Shown here piece by piece: positions 1 to 13,800 of a stretch of 64,000 bases of DNA. The translations under genes were made by a program, and so were the position numbers. Position 1 is the first letter of the stretch, and every line of letters starts with the position of its first letter. The notes under the pieces were generated by a model, which was not told the origin of the DNA, ran no database searches, and was given only the letters and a program-made list of their open reading frames with translations. The stretch is from contig OZ038435.1 of the NCBI GenBank assembly GCA_964036275.1, positions 9,234,310 to 9,298,309 of the forward strand, given 5' to 3'. The stretch comes from Litoditis marina. Its lineage: Eukaryota > Nematoda > Chromadorea > Rhabditida > Rhabditidae.

Positions 1-800
1 GATATCTATCGTGTCCCAAATTTTCAGTCGAATCGGTTCACACATAAAAATTTCCCAGGAGTGCGCACCAACACACACAGACACACACATACACGACGGA
101 AGTTGGCGGTCTGCATGAAGCGCATAACGCATAACTCGGCTCAAACTCAATCAATTTCGTTCAAATTTTGAACATAGCTTATAAATGTACCATAGAAAAT
201 CAGCAAATCATAAAAAGTTCTGATTTGCACAATTGGACCTTTTTGAGAGTGAACTAAAAAAATGAAAGCGCGCATTAGCCGGACCAAAGACAAATCTCGC
301 ACAGCGCTTCGCGCTGCGCGCGATACAGTTTGAGTCTTCGCCCGGACAGAGAGAGTGAGAGAGCGTGCTAAATGGAGAGACGCAGACACTTCCCGAAAAA
401 TGTCTATAACTTTGATTGAAACAATTTTTTCACAAATTTTTTTTGGTCCGCCAGGGTTTGAGTAGGTATCACATGTCTTTCACAATTTTCAACGATATCG
501 GTTGAGTAGAAACCTTTAAACTGGGTTTACTTTTCTTGTCTTAACCCACACACCCACCCACACACGACGGGAGTTGGCGCTCTTGATGGAGCGCATGAGG
601 TCATAACTTGGCTCAAACTTAACCGATTTTGCTCAAGTTTGAAACACGGTTAGGGAATTAGCTGAAGAAAACAAGTTCATCAATAAAAACTTTGTTTTGC
701 AAATTTCAGCCTTTTCGAGGAGTAACTAAAAAACGGAAACGCGCATTAGCCGGACCAAACTGGCAGAGCGCTTCGCGCTGCGCGCGATTATCAGTTGGTC
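1..800. repeat. Diverged direct repeat, offset about 470 bp
   Basis: Two related blocks lie head to tail. CA-rich stretches with an ACGACGG..GTTGGCG core at about 62-115 and 540-590 are each followed by matching GGCTCAAACT segments, then by CGCGCATTAGCCGGACCAAA (about 270 and 740) and a CGCTTCGCGCTGCGCGCGAT palindrome-like core (about 304 and 768). The offset is constant at about 470 bp. Short frames in the region are not conserved between the copies, so I see no gene. Confidence 0.6.
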
Positions 801-1085
801 CCCCCTCAATTGTCCGACTTTTCAACTGTTCATTCGTCCAATTGTTCACATTTGAACCCGATTACAATTTTCTATCATCATTCTCTCACTTATTTCAACT
901 ACAGTTTCTGCGTTTTAATGGTGTGAGACTTTCCGTTTGGCTATTTATGAACATTTTAGCGTTTTTAACACTGAATTTCAATGTATTTCATCCCATCAAC
1001 CGAATACAACGCGAAGAAAAGGAAAATTAGGTTATTTTATTTGAACAAAATATAATTGTGTCACTAGGACTTTTGGATGGTGGTA

Positions 1086-1325
1086 TGATTAGGTTAATGT
1101 GCTCAGTAATAGATGTACTCAAAACCGTTTCGACCCTGATTCAAGACGGTTTTGGGTTTTCTCAGAGGGTTGGGTCATCATCAGTTGAACCCCTCTGAGA
1201 AAATGAAAAAAGGACGAAAAGACCGAGAAGACCGAAAAGAAAAGGACGAGGAGAAAAGACGATCTGTAAGTCCGGGGTCGAAACGGTTTTGAGTACATCT
1301 CTTACTGAGCACATTAACCTAATCA
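1086..1325. mobile_element. 240-bp MITE with 51-bp terminal inverted repeats
   Basis: Positions 1086-1136 and 1275-1325 are reverse complements with one mismatch (ends TGATTAGGTTAATGTGCTCA). The interior contains a weaker palindrome around CTCAGAGGG/CCCTCTGAG and a purine-rich stretch. It has no coding capacity. The homologous place in duplication copy 2 (about 6215-6245) lacks it, so it probably inserted after the duplication. No clear target-site duplication was seen. Confidence 0.8.
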
Positions 1326-2198
1326 AAAGGAAAATTGTTAGCTGATAGTGATATAAATAAGTGATGCGGAAGTGAACAATTCTATATTCGAAAAAAAAAA
1401 CATGGTAGCATGTGAGAATAGATAGCTAGGTGGAAGAAAAGAATTTAGTATGTATTGAAGGATAAGAAAGTTTGGTTATACCCAAGAGCAGCAGCGGTAC
1501 AGTTTGGGCGCCTCGTTTAAGGGGTTTCCCGTACATCCCCGAACTCTGACAGTTGTGACAGGGCTCTGGGTAGAGGATGTTATCGTCCTCGTGTACTGCA
1601 TGAAGTAGACCTGCAGACATAGAATATGCTCTAGAGGCTCACAATCAACAACTCTCAAGCCTAATTTCAGAACAAATACTATTTTCTACAGGTTCCCGTG
1701 AGATGTTACAGCGGTTCGATGAATTATTGAACGTTCAGCTTCACTCACTATTGCAAGGATTTCCACCGCGCTCTATGCCTTTCTCCAATAGTCTATTTTG
1801 AATTCGTATGCTAGAACAAGCCAGCCTCATCATCTCATCCCGCATTTCTCGCCGCACTAATTCGGGACACTGGTCACCCGGTGAGCTGTGATAGCAGAGA
1901 GAGAGAAAGAGATAGAGAGAGAGCGCATATTTGCAGACACGCAAATAGAGAGAAGAATGACAGAATGTTGATGAATATGGCTTCAACTATTTATTTTCTT
2001 TCACTCATTCATTATTTTGTTGTACGTGGTCAAATGACAGTTGATCATCACATTTAGAATGGAATCTATATTATAAAGTTGTAGTATGTGTATTAAACGA
2101 AAACGATTTTTATATCGAAATGAACTTGGAATTTCGGAAGTATTACTGTAGATCTGCTCGGAGGAGACTGATGTACTTGCAAAAACCATCGAACTCAC

Positions 2199-4038
<1,840 letters not shown>

Positions 4039-5159
4039 TAGAGGTATGTTCGTTGCAGAATGATGCACGAGTATTCCTTCGGTTTTCAGGCCGCCTGGTT
4101 TCTCTTCTTCCATGATTTTATGTGTTTAACGGACCTTTAACCGGACTGAATAGCGAAATAAATGCAAACCACAATATCCAGCAGGGAAACGTGTTCTAAA
4201 TCCGTCATCCAGATCTGAGGCGTGGCCTCTGACCATGGAGGCTAAAACAGCTGCTACTGCTTATAAGCTGGTAGTTTAGGCATGCGCGCCTTCTGGTATC
4301 TTTTCTTTTGTGCGGACAACTCTTTGGATAGCGCTAATGGTAAATTAATTGTTCGAGCTTGAGTTCATTTCTAATCTGCAGCCGCTTTACTATTGATTTT
4401 GAGAACTTTAGTCGTGTTCTGTTATGATATGTTTGTATACAAAAGATATTTTCAAATTGTCATGTTTGATTGTCATGCTGTGGTCAGCAACTGAAAGTTT
4501 TTTTCAGCTGTACGGGATGTTCGCGGGCTGGTCCCGAGCAGAAAGCCCAACCGCAGTGAATTTCCGAATAACAAGTTCTTGAAACATAATTGGTACGGTA
4601 TTTTCTCCGAGCAGATTATTTCAACTAAGCCAGTTGTGATAATGATATCAGACCAATAACTGCGTTCCACAGTAGTTGAGTTTTATAACACATTACTGTG
4701 TGAACCAGAGTGAACCGAATACAAACCAGTTTTGACAAATGTTAGCGAATATTGAAAAAAGACATATGGCTGAATGAACATTCGGAGTATTAGAGATTGA
4801 CATTTGAAAATGGAATAAATAACAATTGGAAATGTACGATTGGACAATTGAACGAATTGAAATTTGGACTTTTTATATATAGTCGAGAGAAAAAACAGTG
4901 CGGGCACCACCTCGTTCAAGATGTATACATCCAATCCACATTTGCGGGCAGTTTCTAACCGGGCTTCGGAAAGATTAATCGATTGATTTATTAAGTTTAT
5001 GATTTTGTGAGAAAAATAAATGCGAAATGAAGAAAAAACGTACAAACAGACTAGAACACAAACCACATAATTGAGATGACAAAGTGAGGTGGAAATGCGC
5101 ACAGCATAACAACGAGCATAGTAACAATATATATGTTGGAAATGGAATGGTTCACACTG

Positions 5160-5385
5160 CCAGGTACCTGGAAAAAGTCATTCAAAAATAAAGTTCATTA
5201 AAGTAAAAGTCATTTTAAAGTGAATGTTAATTCACTTTCAGTCACGATTTGAAAAAAAAAAACTAACAATTTTGAAAAGTTTATTTCTGATTCTACATTT
5301 TTTCTGTACTTAATGACTTTCACATTCAAATGACTTTTACTTTAATGACTTCTAGTTTTGAATGACTTATTCTGGTTGCCATATA
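5160..5385. mobile_element. Snap-back MITE
   Basis: The two halves are imperfect reverse complements, sharing AAAGTCATTCAAAA, ATTAAAGTAAAAGTCATTT and a central A/T-rich loop. Duplication copy 2 reads straight across the site (about 9950-9968) without it, giving a filled/empty comparison. It has no coding capacity. Confidence 0.65.
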
Positions 5386-5470
5386 CTGATCAAAAGGAGA
5401 ACTAACTCAGGCCACATAAAATTCAGACAGTGTTCGCTCTCAAATGCCATCTCAAATATGGTTTCAGTTG

Positions 5471-6024
5471 TTTTTCAGTGGCTAATTTCGTGCGTTGATT
5501 GCTATTCTCAAACTGAAAAACAGATTTGCAAGTATGGTTTAGTGCACATTGGAGGATTTCACTTCACCTAAATATGACATCACCTATCACAGATACGTTA
5601 TGAACTTCTTGATTCCTATCGTTGATTAATCTTGGCTTGTTGTTGGATATACTGTTGATATTAATTCATTGAACCGAGCGCGAAGGATTAACCACTTCAA
5701 CTTAATGATCCTAACATCTGATGTCTCGTTCAGTAGTTGAAACCAACATGAATTCTCAACAAAAACCGCGCAAGTGTGCTAATTTCAGCTATATCTCATA
5801 TGAGATTCGAAGTATATCCCAGCACCTCCATCCCGTTTAGCGTCTTTTCCGATCCACCCAAAATTTTGCGAAGGGCTTATCCTGCCCGAATACAAGAACA
5901 GTTGAGTATTACGTGTTTTTGAACCCGCGGGTTGAAACAAAACGGCCGAGCTTCTGACGAACAGGGACCTAGGTCAAGGAAAAGAACGACCAAATAATTA
6001 TGATAATTACAAAATGGTGTACAA
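5471..6024. other. Spacer between the duplicated blocks, no gene seen
   Basis: AT-rich single-copy-looking sequence. No splice-bounded frame on either strand is shared with anything else in the window. Confidence 0.5.
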
Positions 6025-7198
6025 CGTTTGATTGTGCACATTTGCATTCGATTATCATTCTAGATCATCATTCTATTACTTATTGCAACGACTGTTTCAG
6101 TGTTTTCATAGTGTGATTCTCTATTTTGCTACAACATTTTCTGTTTTTTGTTGGTTGCTGCATTTTCAATACTAGACTTCATTGTGGTTTATCTCATACC
6201 TCGATTACAGAGCAAAACACAAACTTTGTTAGCGGATGGTAAAAGCAAGAATTCATGCGGAAGTAAACAATAAATTGTACATTCGAAAAAACCATGGCAT
6301 GTGAGAATAGATACAACAGTTAGAAGTAGATAGTTCAGTCTATATGTACGTATTCAAGAAGAATTACGTTTGGTTAGACTCGAGAGCAGCAGCGATACAG
6401 TTTAGGCGCCTCCTTCAAGCGGTTTCCTGCACATCCCTGAACTGTGACAGTTGTGACAGGGCTATGGGTAGTGGCTGCTATTGTCCATGTGTATTGCATG
6501 AAGGAGACCTGCAGACATAAAATATACTCTAGAGGCTCATAATCATTACAAATTATTTCATGCCTTATTCCAAAACATATGCTCATATCAAAATCACTAC
6601 ATTTCGCAGGTTGCCGTAAGATGTCACAGCGGTTCGAATAATGGTTGGACGTTCTTGCAACCGCGCCCTATTTTTTTTCAATGGTCTAATCCCGTCGGCT
6701 TCCGTTTTGCTGTTGTTAAGAAACATCGATTGATGAAACGAAAAATGTTGATATATGATTCAATGCACAAAATCCATCACTAGAAAACCTGGATTTCAAA
6801 CATGCACCGCAATTGAATACGTATGCTAGAACATCCCGGCCTCATGCTTCCATTCTGCATCTCTCGCTTCGCAAACTATTTCGGTACACTGGTAACCCGG
6901 TGAGCTGTGATAGCAGAGGGAGAGCGCATATTTGCAGACACGCAGATTGAGATAAAATTGATGGGATGTTGATGAATACAGCCTCAGCGTTTTGTTTTTC
7001 TCGTGTATCCATCATTACATGGTACGTGGTCGAATGACAGTTAATTATCACATTTAGAATACAAGCTGTATAGAAAAGTTGTGATATTTGTATTAAACAA
7101 AAACGATTTTCATATCGAAATGAACTTGGAATTTCCGATGTACTACTGTAGATGTGCCCGGAGGAGACTAAAGTATTCGGAAGTAACATCGAACTTGC

Positions 7199-8684
7199 CG
7201 TCCAACTACTGTTCGCATAACAGAAGGTCACGTCCGACGCAGTATTTCTTGTGAAGCTCCTTTGTATTGTTTTTTTTGAACCTGCGTTCCACACCATCAT
7301 CTATAATCGAATATCCGTATTATCTAAACTTGATACTCCTAAGTTAGTTGTGTTTCATGCTTAGTGCGGTTTAATTAGAAGTATTTTGATATAAGAATCC
7401 GTTACTGCAGTAATGCTCTTTCGTGGAGTGTATTCTGTGTATTATCTCTAGTTTTAGAATGGGAGCGACATGATGAATACAACAACAAGAACACTAACCG
7501 TGCTTCCTGTGGTTGTTTGCCAAGTGGAGAATGAGACGGCATTCGATCCATTCTCCGTGAGCAGGTTGATTCCCAATTCACTGCAAAATACACATAAATA
7601 CTAGCTGAGATTGTTCTGCAGATAGATCGTTGGCAGAAAGTTAAGAACTATTTTGGAATCAGAAAGGAAGACCAGTTTTGTTTAACTGATTAGACGATAC
7701 CCGAGAACCTTTTCTGCCGGTTGCGTGCCCCATAATTGTGGCTTTCGCAAGACCGGGTCTGAAGAAACGGGCTCTCAGAAAGATTGGCGGCAATTTTCTG
7801 CGATTGTGTAACACAATATTATAACAATATAAAGTGAATGAAAAATCTTGGAATCTTGAAAAATCTAGCAAGCTAAAAGAGCTAAGGCATGCAGTTTATT
7901 AAAGCCGCAGACAGGCTAAGACAGCCTACGGCTCTCTGAACTATACACGCTCGTCGAGGCCGCTACAAAAGTGGCTTGTTGATTCGCAAGAATTTGTCTG
8001 AGCGTGCGGTCAGAAAAAATCTGATACCTGTGCCGAGATAAGCTGAAAGTGAGCCTAAGGTGGTCAAATAGCCTAGTCACAATCAGATCACACGTAGTTC
8101 TCAATTTTTAATTCTTTAGCAAAGTATAGATGACCAAAACCTTGGTCAGGCTGTGACCAGACAGCGACAAGGTAAATATTCTGAAATATTTTGCTGTAGT
8201 GCCACCTGGGTACCTGACAAAATTTATGGTCTCGATTTTATTCCTGGGCGTTCATTTCTAACCTTATACTCTATTACTTACTTTCCTACTCCTCCTCTCC
8301 AGTTCACATTGACTACGGCACAGCAATTCTCCCCCATCGAGAAACGAGCTTTGAGAGCGTTGTAGTACTAAAGTTCGCTTTTTAAGCCTCATATCATCCA
8401 CATTATAAGACTCTGTCTTTTATTGAACATGCAACCGAACACAGGTAACACGCTCAATGTTTGACAAATTGTGAGATAACTTGAGATGTCTATAATCGCC
8501 GAAACGCCAAACTCTATGTTTTTCATCAGAACAACGCTGACATAGCATAGCTAAACAATCAAATAACCGTTCTTGTCTCTTCCTACCTGAGCGATTCACG
8601 CCTGTTTATTGTGAAACTTACGGTACACGCTGCTGAAGAAGAGTGTAGAAAGGCCATTGCTAGGAGAACAGAGTAGAGAGTCAT
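7199..8684 (-). CDS. Putative secreted protein, unknown nematode family (copy 2)
   Basis: Paralogue of the gene at 2199-4038. Exons are 8684-8622 (63 nt), 8367-8282 (86), 7580-7499 (82) and 7300-7199 (102), with the same phases. The signal peptide (start MTLYSVLLAM) and the block from YYNALKARF to VNVNWRGG are almost unchanged. Exon 3 is 3 nt longer than in copy 1, an in-frame indel. Exon 4 ends at a GC donor (ACG|GCAAGTTC) where copy 1 has GT. Possible downstream exons at about 6895-6835 and 6545-6370 contain Cys residues but are not phase-resolved. Intron 2 carries the copy-2-specific insertion. The family is unknown; extracellular location is inferred from the signal peptide. Confidence 0.55.
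7699..8140. other. Insertion specific to duplication copy 2
   Basis: Homology with copy 1 stops after TTAACTGATTAGACGA and resumes near GGTCAGGCTGTGACCAGACA. The intervening roughly 440 bp has no counterpart in copy 1 and no coding frame I trust. I could not find convincing terminal repeats, so it may be a degraded element or a deletion in copy 1. Confidence 0.45.
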
Positions 8685-9300
8685 TAGAGGTCCGTTCGTA
8701 GCAGAATGATGCCCGATTATTCGTTCGGTTTTTAGGTTGCCTGGTTTCCTTTTTTACTGGATGTGTTTAATGGACCTTCAACCGGACTGAATAGCGAAAC
8801 AATTGCAAACCCCAATAACCAGCAGGAGAACGTGTCCTAAATCCGTCATCCAGATCTGAGGCGTGGCCTCTGACCTAATCATTAAAGTTGAAAAACAGTT
8901 TAAAAGCTGCTAGTTTAGGCATGCGCGGCTTTTGGTATCTTCTCTTTTGTTTGGACTGATTCATCTCTAATCTCCAGCCGCTTTACTGTCAATTTTGAGA
9001 ACTTTAGTCGTGTTCTGTTATGATATGTTTGTATACAAAAGATATTGTCAAATTGTCATGTTTGATTTTCATGCTGTGGTCAGCAACTGAAACCTTTTTT
9101 TCAGCTGTACGGGATGTTCCCGGGCGGGTCCCGAGCAGAAAGCCCAACCGCAGTGAATTCTCGAATAACAAGAAATATGACCGGGACGGGATTTTCTCCG
9201 AGCAGATTATTTCAACTAAACCAGTTGCGATGATGATATCAGACCAATAAACTGCGTTTCTGGGGAGTTGAGTTTTGTAACAGTCCATCTGATTGTGTGA

Positions 9301-9500
9301 NNNNNNNNNNNNNNNNNNNNNNNNNNNNNNNNNNNNNNNNNNNNNNNNNNNNNNNNNNNNNNNNNNNNNNNNNNNNNNNNNNNNNNNNNNNNNNNNNNNN
9401 NNNNNNNNNNNNNNNNNNNNNNNNNNNNNNNNNNNNNNNNNNNNNNNNNNNNNNNNNNNNNNNNNNNNNNNNNNNNNNNNNNNNNNNNNNNNNNNNNNNN
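9301..9500. other. Assembly gap (200 N)
   Basis: Two hundred consecutive N lie in the duplicated block, upstream of the copy-2 gene. The round size suggests a gap of unknown true length. Copy 1 has continuous sequence at the matching position (about 4695). Confidence 0.98.
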
Positions 9501-10045
9501 GTGAACCAGAGTGTACCGAATACAAACCAATTTTGACAAATGTTAGCAAATATTGAAAAAATGACCTATGGCTGAATGAACATTCGGCACATCAGAATAT
9601 TGGAGATTGACATTTGGAAATGGAACAAATAACATTTGGAAATTGGACAATTGAGCGAGTGGAGATTTGAACTAGGCGAGAGAGAAAAACAGTTCGGGCA
9701 CCACCCGTTCAAGCTGTATACATCAAATTCACATTTGCTGACAGTTTCTAATAAGGCTTCGGAGAAAATGATCGATTGATTTATTAAATATATGAGTTTG
9801 TGAGAAAAATTAATGCGAAATGGAGAAATAACGTGCGAACAGAATAAAACATAAACCACATTATTGAGGTCACAAAGTGAGGTGGAAATGAGCACAGCAT
9901 AACAACCGAGCATAGTAACAATATATATGTTGGAATGGGGATGGTTTACACAACAATTTAACCAGATACTGATCAAAAGGAGAAATAACTCAGGCCATAC
10001 AAATTCAAACAGTGTTCGCTCTCAAATGCCATCGCTACCCTCTGC

Positions 10046-10878
10046 CTCGGTCATTCCATTCTTCGCCTCTGTCGAGTGAGGTGACCCCTTCCGATTGATT
10101 ATTATGCCATTGCCTCGTCCAAAAATAGTACCACTCTTTGAACTCACTTTTCCAGCATTTTAAATGCTCCTTAGTTTGGTCTTCATCACGTTTTCAAATG
10201 TTTGTATCTTCCACCGTTAGGTAAATCCCGTCAAAATAGTTTAAATCGCCCACTCTAAGTTCCTATCAAAAATGTTTTCCCGTTTTCGTTTCTCATTGAT
10301 TTTCCAACTGCGATAAATTCTGAAGCTTCTACGTCAATTTTTCATGTTCGGAAGCTCGAGACCCCGGAACAGCGGAAGGCCGGATTCCTCGCCAGATGAT
10401 GGAAACGGGACGATGCTCGAGCTGGGGTCACCGATCAAACTACAACGCAGCCAAATCCAGCCGACACCAACCTCCACAAGGAGGAAGAGTTACTTGAAGA
10501 GTGTAGAGGTCTTGAACTTACTATTTCTCCCTCCATAACATCTGATTCTACCCAAATGATTCCTTCTCAATATCCCGACTCTTCTCCAAGGTCCTCTAAA
10601 TTCCTGAATTGCCTTCCGACGATGATCCTGTTTTTATTGATGTTTTATTGTTTGAGTATTTCTATGAACACAATGTCCGGCCCACCCTGTGCTACCTTAT
10701 TGGTGAGTTAAGTAAATCTTTAATGTCCAGAATTAGCAGTAGTCGTTTTTGTCTACCGACAGCTGCATTTTGACTAGATTATTCGGCTTCTACTGCCTCG
10801 TAGTGCTTTTTGTGAGTGTGCTTCACCTAGCTTTCTGTTTCCACGGATTTCTCGACAAATCTTTCACTTTCGAACAAT
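10046..10878. other. Intergenic, possible plus-strand gene remnant
   Basis: A plus-strand frame is open from about 10403 to 10702 and ends at a good donor (TTATTG|GTGAGTT). A following segment after ACAG at 10763 reads four codons to a TAG. It has no recognisable domain, no clear start and no paralogue in the window. I record it as a possible exon pair only. Confidence 0.2.
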
Positions 10879-13800
10879 TTACGAGGCGGGTTTCTTGCAG
10901 ACAAAGTTTCTCAGTATCGATAAACAGTTGTCCGCCTGCCATTTGTGAGTCCAGCCGGGTTCATAAACATAGCCGCCAGCAAATACCTGAAAATCAATAA
11001 TCACCCTCAATCTAGAACTTTCTGAACTGGTAGGCAACGCCGGCGACGTTTAACTAAACTATAACTGTCATATCGAAAGTGGAACGAATACACCCCATAG
11101 AATTGCATGAATGTATTTGACAACAAGTGCACAGTATTTCGAGCAACTTGATAGCTTAGACATCACAGTAAGCACATAGTTCTAAACGTGTTCAAACGGT
11201 ACGTTGAGATGAATTAACATGCCTAACAAAACGCCTATCACCTAACAAAACGTTGTAATTTTACGGTTCTTTGCTCTCTTTGGAAAATACACTTACCAGG
11301 ACACAATCAACGTCAGTATAATTCCTCGGCCCCCAGTTGAAAAATGTCACCGAAAAAAATGGAATATGAAGCTATCAAAGAGAGGCATTTTCTCGCTGTT
11401 CAACAAAGTATTAGTCGTTTATATTCACATTCTGGTTATCTGTTGATAATTGACGAACGATCAAACTACGTAAAGTTTTTACCCGTGATTTATTTAACAA
11501 AAACACAAAACATTGAATTTTCTGGGAAAAAAATACGCAAACAAGGCCCATTACGTTTGAGTGAAATTATATTTGGTCATGTCCAAATGTGCCAGTTGAA
11601 AACCAATTACTTCCGCAATTGGTTCAAATTCTTGATATATACACTGTCCACTCTCTCACTCTGTGTTCCGAAGCTATGACCTAATTGAATCGAAGAACGT
11701 ATCACAAATTGCAACTTTGTTGCGCGCTCATTATTTCAATTCAGGGTAGCTCGCTCGGAAATCTTAGATTGTGAGCAAGTCTATGTCTGGCACTCATTTC
11801 AACTCACCGCGCACAATGTCGAAATTGCAGAACAACAATGATTTGAGTAGTTCAATCAAGTTCGAAATACATAGTTACGCCAAGGGAAAAAGAGATAAGA
11901 AGACAAACATAATGGCAATAACTCTCACCGGTGAGTTGTCTGTCCAATAAAACTGTTCATCAGCACGATACATTCCAAACCAAGTACAATCGGTACCAGC
12001 AACCGGACGGCCGGAATATGCGAGATCTGCAACGGAAAATATTGGCATCTCTTTTGGTGACATTTTGAGGGTTGTTGGCAGATGAAGTAATGCAATTTTT
12101 CTGTACATGTTCATCGAAATGATAATCCACATTACATTGTGATCCGGAGCGCAACTGTTGAGAACTAGTACTCAGGCGCACAATCTTAACGTTCATATAC
12201 TTTTCGGTTACATTCTGTTCTCGCATGTGAGTACGCTCAACGCAGAGAAACATATAGATAATCACCACATTTTGCGAATCGCCACAACGTCGGTGCTCCT
12301 AAAGCAAAAACTAATGGAAAAACGTTTAAGTTACTTCTTCCAACAGAGATGTTCACAAAAATGAGCGTGCATCCGGAAATGAAATATGAAAAGCAGCTAC
12401 CAATATAAAATCAAACTGATTCGTTGAATTATATCACAATTCGTCGTTAAATTATACAACAACTTTCACTCACTCGATACAAAATCATTTTCTTCTTCAT
12501 CTCGAATCGACACCAAATGACCTCCCATTCTGTTACAAAGTTTCTCGGCAGACCAAAACTGTTCATTAAATTCAACCTGAAAACATTAAAACTTGAAGTG
12601 AAATTTTGAACTAAACTAGAATATTTCATTTCACCACCAGGTACCTTTGATAAGGTTTGTCTCTCCAAAAATCAATGTCATTTTATCAACAGTGGTTCGT
12701 TGGTCCATAGAATAAATGAGTCATGACGGCTGAGATAACCAGTGACACCAACGATTGTCGAGTTTTTTTTCTAAGAGCGCGCACACGGTTCGACGTTTCT
12801 CGAAGCCGAATGTAAAGATCATTTTGTTAGAGATACACCCATAGAAGTTGTTAGATATAGTCGTCGCCAACGGAAAGGCGGGAGGATACTGTATATCTCA
12901 CTTTCCGCTGTGTGCGCACACTTGTCCTCGATTCCAAAGCTCTCCGGTTATGTGCTCTAAAGGCGCAGTGGTTAGCGCCCTGATACGAACCTTTTGCTCG
13001 CAGGTTCGATTCCGGCGAGAGACAAAAATTTGTAAAATTGGCACTCACTATAGGTCATGTTTGGGTAGTGGGGAAATTAGTTTGTGAAAAAAAGTCGAAC
13101 CTTATAGCATGAGTTGGTGTGTTCGAACAATGTCCATCCACTCTCACAGCGAGCTGTAAACGGATAATTTAAACCAATTAACTGAAGCGAATAAGAAAAT
13201 GTTAAAAGTGAGTCGTAATTGACCCGTACACTGTTCCATTGAGCAGTCAAAACTTGCGGGACAACGGGCAAGCTCTGTTAGCTAATCTACGCAAACATTT
13301 TTTAGACTATGTCAGGCAAAAATATAGAAAGTGTGTTCAAACACACTGTCACCACGATTCTGAAATTTTAACTGTCATCGCTCATCGAACTTTTCAAGTT
13401 AAAGAACACGTTTTCGATTTCTACAGATTCACAAAGCTCACCTATATGTGGAATGGTAGGGCATATGGTTGGGGTTGGCTCGGGCGTAGTTGGACAAGCA
13501 GGACAAGTTGGTGGGGGTACAGTAGGACAAGTCATACCGCCGATCGAGTACGGCAGTTCACATACATACGGCTTACGATTACTCAGTACGCTGGTCCTGC
13601 AAACTGTGAATTGTGAAAAAGAGTCAAGGTGGTCGAAAGGAGCTTTTGATAAAGAAGCACTTGGTTTCTCATACTTTTCTTAGAAAAAATCGCCCATTAA
13701 ACGTGAGCGAGAGATGAGCTCAGAGGAGCTATGTGAAACATTGAATAAGACGTTTTTCAACAACAGAAAAAATAGAAATTTGCTGCGTTTTTTGATAATG

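Larger units (their letters stand above)
6025..10045. repeat. Segmental duplication, copy 2
   Basis: This is collinear with 830-5470 apart from indels. It contains a segment of its own at about 7699-8140, where copy 1 has none, and the 200-N assembly gap at 9301-9500 in the upstream part of its gene. The two copies differ by scattered substitutions and small indels, so the duplication is not very recent. Confidence 0.75.

Noticed and set aside
10344..10538. Plus-strand 64-codon frame beginning MFGSS
   Set aside because: No domain, splice support or paralogue; a different frame over the same DNA is longer. Kept only as a possible remnant.
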